This document shows positions 10,263 through 18,885 of a stretch of DNA of 64,000 nt, piece by piece. The notes beneath the pieces are model-generated. The model saw only the letters and a list, made by a program, of their open reading frames with translations. It searched no databases and was not told where the DNA came from. Both the position numbers and the translations under genes were made by a program. The stretch is taken from the NCBI GenBank assembly GCA_030407315.1, contig JALQPE010002393.1, positions 1 through 64,000 on the forward strand, given 5' to 3'. Origin of the DNA: Asparagopsis taxiformis (Eukaryota > Rhodophyta > Florideophyceae > Bonnemaisoniales > Bonnemaisoniaceae). Positions within the stretch are counted from its first letter, which is position 1; every line of letters starts with the position of its first letter.

Positions 10263-11261
10263 CTACCGCCGGGCCGTGTTCGTTGAATTCATCATCCCCA
10301 TGAACTGCGCCTCGAACAATGTTCGGATGACATCAGACTCACGCAAGTCGCCAGCGTTTTCCACGTTATTTGCAACAGCAATCGTACGGATGAACTGCTG
10401 GATGGACGACAAGATTCGAACCAGGGAGCGCTCCGTCAGTTGCGTCCCAGTCGTATGGTTCGACTCTGCACTCTTGTGGATGATCTCATGAGGCTGGAGA
10501 TCACTGTCGTCCTTGCGGCGAAGGTAGTACACATCCAGAGGCTGAGTAACCCAGCGCAAGCGGTTTGCCTCCTGTGGCAGCTTGGTTCTGTGCATACGGG
10601 TGAGGCGCGTGAAGTCATCCGCAATGCTATGCATAGCATTGAGACGATGCAGTCCGTCGATCACGGTCACGTTCGCATTGGCATGGAATTTGCCATTCTG
10701 GAACAGACGCGTGTCGGCGGACAAATGCGTGTTCTGCGACCTCAGCACCGTCACAGTGATACGCGAAGAGCTCACATACCCCACCGCCAACATATTGTTG
10801 CGCAGGTCCTCCACGTGGTCTTCTTTGACATCGCGAAGGGTCACGGCCGGTTCCACTAGCTGCCTCACCAACACAGTCGCTCCTTCTCCGACGTAATCCG
10901 ACGTCACAAACTTGGGCACCATAATTTGCGTCCCCTGCTGCTCACGAATGCTTTCCGCCACCTCCGGTTCGTCGTCCACCTCGGTTACGTCCTGCGTAGT
11001 AGCTTCGGTGACGTTGGAGCGAGCAGGGTGCTTCGTGCCTCCACTGGAGGCTCTGGCAGAGCGAGCAGGGCGCTTCGTGCCTCCCGAAACCGGGACGGAG
11101 CGTGCTGGATGCTTCGTACCCCCCGAACCAGTGATTTCGCCTGCTGGACCGGTACTGGGCATCCGTCCCGAGCTGGCCTGGTTCGTCGCTGCGTTGAAGT
11201 TTGACGCTGCAGCAGGGGTACGAATGTCGCTAGAGCCATCCTCCGCAGCGGGGCGCATCAT
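10263..11261 (-). CDS. ParB-like domain protein (truncated by in-frame TAG)
   Basis: A 332-residue reading frame from an ATG that overlaps the stop of the upstream gene as ATGA. The N-terminal third is low complexity with three direct repeats around GGTKHPARS. The ParB/Srx-type core follows: TVIDGLHRLNAMHSIADD matches the ParB box in which the (V/I)DG-HR motif binds nucleotide, and HKSAESNHTTGTQLTERSLV corresponds to the helical follow-up box. Block B carries the same fold (VVDGMHRLTAILEL). ParB proteins partition DNA, but this subfamily is also found fused to phage DNA methylases, which fits the context better. The frame ends at a TAG beyond which coding-like sequence continues, so the product is probably truncated. 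Confidence 0.7.
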   Translation of the reverse strand: MMRPAAEDGSSDIRTPAAASNFNAATNQASSGRMPSTGPAGEITGSGGTKHPARSVPVSGGTKRPARSARASSGGTKHPARSNVTEATTQDVTEVDDEPEVAESIREQQGTQIMVPKFVTSDYVGEGATVLVRQLVEPAVTLRDVKEDHVEDLRNNMLAVGYVSSSRITVTVLRSQNTHLSADTRLFQNGKFHANANVTVIDGLHRLNAMHSIADDFTRLTRMHRTKLPQEANRLRWVTQPLDVYYLRRKDDSDLQPHEIIHKSAESNHTTGTQLTERSLVRILSSIQQFIRTIAVANNVENAGDLRESDVIRTLFEAQFMGMMNSTNTARR

Positions 11262-11629
11262 CCGAGTATCCCCCAAGGGTAAAACGCCGCGGCGTATGCT
11301 CCACCCATCGTCTCCGGCGGTCCCTCGGCGCCATCAAACATGTACGGGAACGGGAGGTCCTTGAACTTGTCCTTAGTCGCAATGTTGCGCACGACGATAT
11401 AGTCGGCCTCGTCGGTTTCCGGCAGCTTGTGGTTGTGCAGCGTGCGCGGAAGGCCAACATCGCCACCAGCAGTGCTCACCGAAGCCGTCCCAATATGCAC
11501 AGCCGCACCGTCCACGTCCGCAAACAAGTCGACATCGACGCCGCGCTTGAGTCCGCGCGACTCCGCTGACGCGCTCACTTGATCGCCGCAAACCGTTGAA
11601 AACAAACTGCTGAAATGCGTATCCGCCAT
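11258..11629 (-). CDS. Small PPETxGG-domain protein
   Basis: A 123-residue protein starting MADTHFSSLF. I recognise no named family. Its C-terminal two thirds align with the C-terminus of the block B ParB-methyltransferase protein: IGTASV with VGSATI, and DLPFPYMFDGAEGPPETMGG with IKYPYKYGGIETPPETLGG, both followed by aromatic residues and Trp. The shared signature is Y-x3-G-x4-PPET-(L/M)-GG. Its stop TGA overlaps the ParB-like ATG (ATGA), suggesting coupled translation or an operon-like origin. Function is unknown; its constant company with ParB and a DNA methyltransferase suggests a target-recognition or partner role (inference). Confidence 0.65.
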   Translation of the reverse strand: MADTHFSSLFSTVCGDQVSASAESRGLKRGVDVDLFADVDGAAVHIGTASVSTAGGDVGLPRTLHNHKLPETDEADYIVVRNIATKDKFKDLPFPYMFDGAEGPPETMGGAYAAAFYPWGILG

Positions 11630-11912
11630 GGTTGTTGAGTTGGAAAGGAAAAGAGATGGTTGACGTTGACGTATTCGAGTGATGTGGATGGTATGTTTCA
11701 CGTTAAGTTGAAGAATGGTCGTGAACGCCAATCGCTGGAAATAATAACACAATACAACCGAAATTTTGTTAGGTACACACCTATCGTGACCGCTGGAATG
11801 CAAGACAGGCAATCGAGATGTGAGTGTCCGTTCAGAACGGGCCCGAGTCGGGCTCTCGAAACCTGACGAGGTGGCGTGAAGCAGGCAGTGTCCTTGATGT
11901 GTAATGTGTTAA

Positions 11913-13080
11913 AATTACAGCTGTCAAGCTAGGCGGCTTTTGGGGCGGCTGCGAGCACCCCTTTATCCGGGGAACACCCTGATTTGAGTTAAAATTTGGG
12001 CTATTCTCAAAAACATGCACATGTGAACATGTTTTTGAGATGGGGGTGTGCCGTACGGCACAATCGACCCGCCCAAATCGTTGATTTTTGCAAGATTTTT
12101 TGTGCCCGAAATTTTAGAATTTCTGGGCTGGCCAGCAGTGCATCTGAGATGGACATCCACCGGACGTCCATTTCAGGTTGGTCGTGTGCTGCCTACATCC
12201 ACGCATTGCAGCAACTAAGCAGGCGGGTTCACTACTAATATAAAGTGCACGGAATATGAGTAACGTGATGGGTGAGTAGTGTTTCTGTTGAGGGAGTAAG
12301 GCGGGACCATGATGAAACACGGAAGAAGATTTCTCCCTAGCATAACTTAGGCTTGAAGCCTGCAATCGGCCCATCTTCCGGCGCCATTTAGCCTCACAGT
12401 TAGTGCTTACAGAAGCCAGTGATGACCCCGCTCGGGGCGGCGGCCGGTTCCTGGGGCCGTTGTGGCCAAATTAGACACCCTGATTTGAATTAAAATTTGG
12501 GCTATTCTCAAAAACATGCACATGTGAACATGTTTTTGAAATGGGGGTGTGCCGTACGGCACAAACGACCCGCTGAAATCGTTGATTTTTTACAATTTTT
12601 TTGTGCCCGAAATTTTAGAATTTCCGGGCTGGCCAGCAGTGCAATCGAGCTGGACATCCACCGGACGTGCATTTCAGGTTGGTCGTGAGAGAGTGGGGTG
12701 GGACCATGATGGAACAAGGACCAAGACCTGTCCCTGGCGTATTGAGCCTGAAATTGACCCTTTGTCAGACGCCATTTAGCCTTACAGTTAGTGCTTACAG
12801 AAGCCAGTGACAACCCCACTCGGGGCGGCGGTCGGTTCCTGGGGCCGTTGTGGCCAAATTAGACACCCTGATTTGAATTAAAATTTGGGCTATTCTCAAA
12901 AACATGCACATGTGAACATGTTTTTGAGATGGGGGTGTGCCGTACGGCACAATCGACCCGCTGAAATCGATGTTTTTTGCAATATTTTTTCTGCCCTGAA
13001 TTGTAGAATTTCTGGGCTGGACAGCAATGCAACTGAGCTGGACATCCACCGGGCGTCCATTTCAACTTGGTCTTGTATTT
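11913..13080. repeat. Left terminal block: TIR plus three subterminal repeats
   Basis: Three copies of a roughly 210-bp repeat (about 11,975-12,187; 12,476-12,689; 12,864-13,074). The last two lie in longer units about 385 bp apart that share the stretch around TTGTGGCCAAATTAGACACC. Each copy carries two perfect inverted repeats: CAAAAACATG/CATGTTTTTG around CACATGTG, and the 14-nt palindrome GTGCCGTACGGCAC (12,048-12,061; 12,549-12,562; 12,937-12,950). Such arrays resemble the subterminal transposase-binding arrays of CACTA-type elements (inference). Confidence 0.85.
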
Positions 13081-13292
13081 TGCATCTGCACGCATAACAG
13101 CAACCAAGCAGTCAGGTTCACTGCTCGGACGAAGTGCACCTAGAGTGTGAACGATTGGTTTTTGACAGGCGAGTACTGCCGAATAGGTTTCACCCTGGAC
13201 TAATGGTGGCTGGACATTCTGCATTATATGATATACTTCAACTCTGGAACGTAGCTTTATTTGTAGTCGAAATGAAAACATCTTTCGTGACC

Positions 13293-16200
13293 CTAATTCC
13301 ATGCTCTAAACGCTGTCCCATAATGAACGTAGAGCTCCTGCCCCGGACGGATATCGCGGATTGCACGTACTACAATGATCTTCGGATTTTCTAGGTCCTT
13401 CGCCTTGAGCTTCTTCCCCGTCGAACCGCTGCTGTAGTTCTCGACAAACTCGACGTTGGCCATCCGCCTGGTGTCTTCCGCCGGAGTGTCCTCACCTCGC
13501 AAATACCGCGGGTCGTTGATGAACTGCGCCGAACAGAACGGAGCCGGAACAATCCAAATTGGATGCTCGATGTTTTCGTCGTCCTCCGCTGTTGCATACA
13601 GCTTGATAGCATACATCAAGAATGTTTCCTTCGTTATCGCCATGTGACCCTCTCCGTACGCGAACCTCATCGACTCCTTGCTCATATCAGAGTACACAAC
13701 AGTTCCGTAGTATGCACATACTTCGTCACCAACATTAAATGTCTGTTCAGCGAAGAGCCCTCTTCCTGCATTTGGATGCTTAATCAGCGATGGTCGAACG
13801 CTCAATTTTTTCGCAACACAATCGTGTGCCCGCATCACGCGAGGGTTTTCAGTTTGCAACCAGCGGCGCAGGGAAGGTGGCCAATAATGTACCGGTTTCT
13901 CCATGTGCTCGCGCGACGCAATCGACTCTGGGCACAGCTGCCAGAGGTACTGCCGAATATATTTCGGGAACCTCTGGTACAGGGGAAGGCCAGGTGGGGG
14001 TTCGATGATCCTGCGTTCCCTCTGCGTACGCATCGTGACAGAGGGGGACGCCAAGAACTTCTCAGCACTCTGTTTCGCTTCTGTCGTGACCCTCATGTCA
14101 GTGTTGTTTGAAAGAATTACACGTGACATGACTGCACACAGCTTTGGAAGCGATCGTACCACACACAATTTGTCCATGTCACTGCCGACGAAAACACGGT
14201 GCTCAGGCAAGCTCATAGCTGCTTTTCCCGTTGCGAAAGTGCCAGAGAATGGATCGACAACAATATCACCAGGCTGTGAATGCTGGCTGATCAACTCCAT
14301 CATGAGAGCGACGCTCTTCTGCTCTGCACGAACTCTGACCGTAGCACCGGTTGTGCTCCTTGTTCGCCACACCATCTCATTCGAATCGATGGCGGGCATA
14401 TTGATGGTGACGTTGCACCACGCCGGGTACGTGCCGTCCATGTATCCGTGGTTCCTATAGGCCACCATCTCGCTTCCGGTCTTGAACGGAACACCTCGCT
14501 TCCAGAAGTGGATAGCGACCTCTGCCATGTTCATGCGTTGGTACCTCTTCCGCCCCGGCATTTGATAGAGGTGCCCAGGTAGTCGGACAAACAACAGAGG
14601 TACCTCGTCAACGAAGAAAACTGAATTCCGAACGACGTCCTCCTCCTCCTCGTCCTCCTCCTCATCCGCACTTTCTTCGCCACTGTGCTGCGATGCTTCG
14701 GAGTCCGAATTCATGGACGTAACCTCTTCTTCATCCGACCCGTCATCACTGGCAGCAGTATCGGTTGGGCCTTCTGACTGCGGTCCTTTGTACGTTTCCA
14801 AGTAATGGAACCATTCGTAGAACTGCAAAACCGAGCAGAACACGATGCCGTGGCCACCGGGGCGCAACAGCTCGTCAAACACTTCGATGCTAGCCTGCAT
14901 ATCTTCTGCAGTTAGCCTGTCGTACGAAGAGTTGGAATCGTTCCTCTTACGACGAACATTGTAGGGCGGATCAGTCAGAATGAGCTGAACGTTGCCCGTG
15001 ATGGGCACGTGTTCTCGGCTCTCGTCGGCACTGACCAAATCTTCGAAAGGGACGTCGTACACCCGGCAATACTGACTCATTTTCGAAAGAAAGTCCTTTG
15101 CGAGAGCCTGCCCTTCACTTTCCTGCTCTTCTGTCGCATGGGGTGACGGTGACGGGGGAGACGGCCCTTGGGCAGTAAGACTGGTCCTCCCAGGTCCAAG
15201 TTGAAGCCTGGTTGTGTGTCTTGTCGACGGAACCAAACCTCTCCCTCCTGTGTTGCGACGAGTGGGAGTGTCATCAACCGGCTTGGGGACCTTTTCTGCG
15301 TCCGCGGCTTGTGGTGCCGGGCGGAGGACAGCCATAACGTCTTCGTCGAGGGTGTCAAAATACGCTGGCAGCTTGTCCGGATTTCCGCTTGAGAAGTATA
15401 TTTCCAGTGCCCCCCAGCGGTCGGACTCCGGCCAGGTGTACAGGTCCGGGTTGACGATAAGAAACTGCAACCGGTCGAAGAACTTCCTCACAAGGTCCCT
15501 AAATGCACTGTGCTGCGCACTGGTTCTTGTCTCTACTTTTCCACCATATCCATCAGGATGAGATAGGGGAGCTTTGTTGTGGTAGAGATCTAGCTTCTGC
15601 TCCATCGGTGCGAATAGACCTTCATCGAGCACGTCAAACCAATGCTCACTGCTGTCGAAAATGATGTACGGCGCCATCAACTCTTCGAAGCTGGAAAACT
15701 TTGCGGCGTAGGCCACATCGGTCCAAGCATGGTATAAAACTTGAACCACGTAACAAGCTCGATTAGTGCTTTTCCGATGGGCTGGGACGCGTGCGGCTTC
15801 GTTCCCCTCTTCGGCCGCATCTCCTATTCGGCGACGCGGCAGGTTCTTGTTGTGATTTCGGATGATAGACAACGCTTGGAAATACATCAATACCTCGAAC
15901 GTTTCCGGTGGAGCAAGAACGAAGGCGCTTGGTTCCCCGCGCTGCGGCGCCTGTAGTGGCGAAGGAAGCATGTTACATCCAATAAGGAAGGTCTGCGGCA
16001 CGATCCCAGAAAGGATGCAGTGCTCAACCCATTGCCCGATACGCTCATCCTGTCTTGAAAACTCGGCAATGGGTAATGCCAGACGAACAATCTGCTTGGC
16101 TCGCTCAACGTTCATCTCTGCCATGACGATTTCGGCAACATCCGCCTCGACTCCAGCATTCTTCGAACGACCGCTGAAGGACATGCTGAGTCGACCTTGC

Positions 16201-16490
16201 AGCGCCACAAATTGTTCTTCCGTGCCCTGCGCAACCCAAGCGCCAAGGTCCGCGTATGTGAAACCTCCCGGCTTGTCCGTCAAGTCTGCGAAACTTGAGT
16301 GGGCGAATAAATCCAGCAAGAGGCGGAGGAAGTCTTTGCCAGCGAGAGTAGTTTCGCGGGCGGCGCGACCTACGTTTCGACGTGTACCCATGTCACTAGA
16401 ATCCTCCCAAGGGCTAGCGGGTTCGCGCAGAATTGGCACGGTTGCGTCGTCAACGATCGGATTGCTGTTGCGCCTGCGCTTATTCGTCAT
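13293..16490 (-). CDS. DNA methyltransferase fused to a SET domain
   Basis: The start ATG at 16,488-16,490 (MTNKRRRNSN) is chosen over an upstream extension that lacks protein character; the product has 1065 residues. About 1-480 is a novel region with helical stretches and a Pro-rich linker. A DNA methylase follows: motif IV LILTDPPYN (Asp507), then LRPGGHGIVFCS, an acidic Glu/Asp insert, and motif I VVDPFSGTFATGKAA (Asp746). This order is that of beta-class N6-adenine/N4-cytosine methylases. The C-terminus is a SET domain: GRGLFAEQTF (from 909), FINDPR (Asn992) and IRPGQELYVHYG at the end. SET enzymes methylate protein lysines. It is one uninterrupted frame, so the fusion is direct. The likely role is marking DNA and chromatin of the element (inference). 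Confidence 0.85.
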   Translation of the reverse strand: MTNKRRRNSNPIVDDATVPILREPASPWEDSSDMGTRRNVGRAARETTLAGKDFLRLLLDLFAHSSFADLTDKPGGFTYADLGAWVAQGTEEQFVALQGRLSMSFSGRSKNAGVEADVAEIVMAEMNVERAKQIVRLALPIAEFSRQDERIGQWVEHCILSGIVPQTFLIGCNMLPSPLQAPQRGEPSAFVLAPPETFEVLMYFQALSIIRNHNKNLPRRRIGDAAEEGNEAARVPAHRKSTNRACYVVQVLYHAWTDVAYAAKFSSFEELMAPYIIFDSSEHWFDVLDEGLFAPMEQKLDLYHNKAPLSHPDGYGGKVETRTSAQHSAFRDLVRKFFDRLQFLIVNPDLYTWPESDRWGALEIYFSSGNPDKLPAYFDTLDEDVMAVLRPAPQAADAEKVPKPVDDTPTRRNTGGRGLVPSTRHTTRLQLGPGRTSLTAQGPSPPSPSPHATEEQESEGQALAKDFLSKMSQYCRVYDVPFEDLVSADESREHVPITGNVQLILTDPPYNVRRKRNDSNSSYDRLTAEDMQASIEVFDELLRPGGHGIVFCSVLQFYEWFHYLETYKGPQSEGPTDTAASDDGSDEEEVTSMNSDSEASQHSGEESADEEEDEEEEDVVRNSVFFVDEVPLLFVRLPGHLYQMPGRKRYQRMNMAEVAIHFWKRGVPFKTGSEMVAYRNHGYMDGTYPAWCNVTINMPAIDSNEMVWRTRSTTGATVRVRAEQKSVALMMELISQHSQPGDIVVDPFSGTFATGKAAMSLPEHRVFVGSDMDKLCVVRSLPKLCAVMSRVILSNNTDMRVTTEAKQSAEKFLASPSVTMRTQRERRIIEPPPGLPLYQRFPKYIRQYLWQLCPESIASREHMEKPVHYWPPSLRRWLQTENPRVMRAHDCVAKKLSVRPSLIKHPNAGRGLFAEQTFNVGDEVCAYYGTVVYSDMSKESMRFAYGEGHMAITKETFLMYAIKLYATAEDDENIEHPIWIVPAPFCSAQFINDPRYLRGEDTPAEDTRRMANVEFVENYSSGSTGKKLKAKDLENPKIIVVRAIRDIRPGQELYVHYGTAFRAWN

Positions 16491-16809
16491 AATGGAATGA
16501 GTGGAAAATTCGGTACAGGATGGCGACCGCTCGGCGAGACAGTCAAATTTGACGACGTATCTCGTGACGTTTGCACTCTTTCGTGAGGAACACTGGTTGA
16601 TATCGAACGGAACAGAGTATACGGGTACACAGCACTGGAAAGGTCTTGAAACCCGTAACCGGTGTAGGTAATAAGTTGTGACGGATACGTGGTAGAGAAA
16701 AAATTTTAAAAAGATTGTGATTCCCTGCCTTTGAGTGTTGTACTGCAAGGCCGCCAGTCACATAGGTTGACACAGGTGCCTCACGCTTACCAGGTGAGCG
16801 ACATCCGGA
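16491..16809. other. Upstream region of the methyltransferase-SET gene
   Basis: No gene is seen. This interval should hold the promoter of the minus-strand methyltransferase-SET gene, but no clear TATA box stands out. Confidence 0.4.
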
Positions 16810-17271
16810 CGGCCACTGGACGTGGGGATGTCCGACTCAGATGCATTGCTGGCCAGCCCAGAAATTCTACAATTTCGGGCAGAAAAAATATTGCAAAAAA
16901 CATCGATTTCGGCGGTCGATTGTGCCGTACGGCACACCCCCATCTCAAAAACATGTTCACATGTGCATGTTTTTGAGAATAGCCCAAATTTTAATTCAAA
17001 GCAGGATGCAGATATTCGTCTTCTACCATTGTCAGAACACATTCGTATAACCACATTTGGAGAACCTGAGCCCAGAGCTATCGGTTTTGGCGGGAGCTAA
17101 GCCATATCTCATATAATCAGTAACTACTTCCCGCCAGCTGAGTGGTGGAACCCCTGCTATTTCTACCAACGAGACATACGGGGTGTCAACTCGGCAATCG
17201 TATATGATTTGGGTGCTAAATTTATTCAAGAGACGAATGGGCTTCGAAAAGGAGCCCAACTACGTCTACTT

Positions 17272-17640
17272 GTGATCCATGGGTATAGGACTATTCTATT
17301 CTTCTCCAGGCTTCCACCGTAGCCGCCTCCTCCGCCTCCGTTAATGGAAAGAATATCCGAACCGCACCTCAACATGTTCTTCATGTGATCCATGGGTACT
17401 GACATCTCACATGCTCTCCAGGCTTCCACCGTAGCCGCCTCCTCCGCCTCCGTTAATGGCAACAATATCCAAACTGGACCTCTACATGTTTTTCTTGTGA
17501 TCCATGGGTACTGACATCTCACATGTTCTCCAGGCTTCCTCCAAAGCCGCCACCTCCACCTCCGTTAATGGAAAGAATACCCGAACCGCAGGCTTCCTCC
17601 ATAGCCGCCTCCACCTCCGTTAATGGCAAAAACATCTCAC
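17272..17640. repeat. 112-113 bp tandem repeat, Gly-rich on minus strand
   Basis: Units begin with GTGATCCATGGGTA at 17,272, 17,385 and 17,497, with a shortened fourth from about 17,585. Each contains a GCC/TCC-rich core which on the minus strand would read SINGGGGGGYGGSLE. No long frame runs through all units, so it is either a relic of a Gly-rich protein gene or a simple minisatellite. Confidence 0.7.
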
Positions 17641-18094
17641 CGGGCTGAAAACGGACGGACGACATTGGGTTCGTTCCGCTGCGTAGACGTTTAGAATCTT
17701 GTTAGAAAAAAGTAAACGAAAGAGAATGACATCTCATCTCTGTCGCAATATGTTCCATTTTCAAGTTCTCGGGTTCCACACCCATCAAGGCCTGGATCGA
17801 ACCCTCTTCGATGGATAGGACAAATAGTGGAAGGCTTTTAAGCCTGTGACCAAGCGGCTATTGATTGGTTGGAGGAAGGAAATTACAGAGGAAATTTAGC
17901 TGAGTACGGTGCTCGCGATAGCTGTTAGGTTAAAGTCAAATATGTGTTTCGATTATTTTTCGTACGAAAATGTCTTGCAAAAGACGATGCTTTGTCGTTC
18001 TCCTGGAGGGAGTCCGTTGCATTGCACTCAATTCGAGAGCATCGTCATGAAGGAGAGGATTCTTTCTGCTTGTTAGAATCGGTTTAGAGCACAT
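17641..18094. other. No gene seen
   Basis: Unique sequence between the Gly-rich repeat and the second right-hand subterminal repeat. Short frames only; nothing recognisable. Confidence 0.4.
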
Positions 18095-18885
18095 AGCTAA
18101 TGCATTACTGGCCAGCCCAGAAATTGTAGAATTTCGGGCAGCAAAAATATTGTAAAAAACCTTGATTTGGGCGGCCGATTGTGCCGTACGGCACACCCCC
18201 ATTTCAAAAACATGTTCACATGTGCATGTTTTTGAGAATAGCCCAAATTTTAATTCAAATCAGGGTGTCTAATTTGGCCACAACGGCCCCAGGAACCGAC
18301 CGCCGCCCCGAGCGGGGTCATCACTGGCTTCTGTAAGCACCAACTGTAAGGCTAAATGGCGTCTGACGAAGGGTCAATTTCAGGCTCAATACGCCAGGGA
18401 CAGGTCTTGGTCCTTGTTCCATCATGGTCCCGCCCCGCTCTCTCACGACCAACCTGAAATGGACGTCCGGTGGATGTCCAGCTCGATTGCATTGCTGGCC
18501 AGCCCAGAAATTCTAAAATTTCGGGCACAAAAAAATATTGCAAAAAACATCGATTTGGGCGGTCGATTGTGCCGTACGGCACACCCCCATCTCAAAAACA
18601 TGTTCACATGTGCATGTTTTTGAGAATAGCCCAAATTTTAATTCAAATCAGGACGTCTTCCGGACATAGGGGTGCTCGCGGCCTAGCTCGACAGCTGTAA
18701 TTGTACCTCATTAAATACTGTTGATGACTGCCTACCGTATACAATCTGGGCTGTTGGCGTATTATCCGGTACTTGACCTGACCTGAACGTTCATCGCAGA
18801 CCGTTGTGGTTACCGACACTATACAGCAATCTTTTTTGTATCTCGTGCAACTCAATCGTTCCATCGCTTCCGGGAAAGCTTCATT

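Larger units (their letters stand above)
11913..18702 (-). mobile_element. TIR element carrying a DNA methyltransferase-SET gene
   Basis: The ends match in inverted orientation: AATTACAGCTGTC then AGCTAGGC and GCGAGCACCCCT near 11,913-11,960, and the complement near 18,670-18,702. AATT at both outer ends could be a 4-bp target duplication or part of the palindromic terminus. Inside lie three copies of a palindrome-bearing repeat on the left and three inverted copies on the right. One gene, the methyltransferase-SET fusion, fills the centre. No transposase is inside; the Plavaka-like gene at 21,249-24,287 could act in trans. Whether the flanking ParB/PPETxGG genes belong to the same larger element is open. 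Confidence 0.65.
16810..18702. repeat. Right terminal block: three inverted subterminal repeats and TIR
   Basis: Copies at about 16,810-17,004, 18,095-18,270 and 18,449-18,655 are inverted relative to the left block, with the palindrome GTGCCGTACGGCAC at 16,922-16,935, 18,181-18,194 and 18,569-18,582. The spacer between the last two is the inverted counterpart of the spacer between the last two left copies, so the long TIR arose as a unit. About 1.1 kb of unrelated sequence with its own tandem repeat lies between the first and second copies. Confidence 0.85.

Noticed and set aside
10263..10265. TAG as programmed readthrough
   Set aside because: The tail behind it also carries a frameshift and is cut by an LTR, so decay explains it better; kept only as a remote option.
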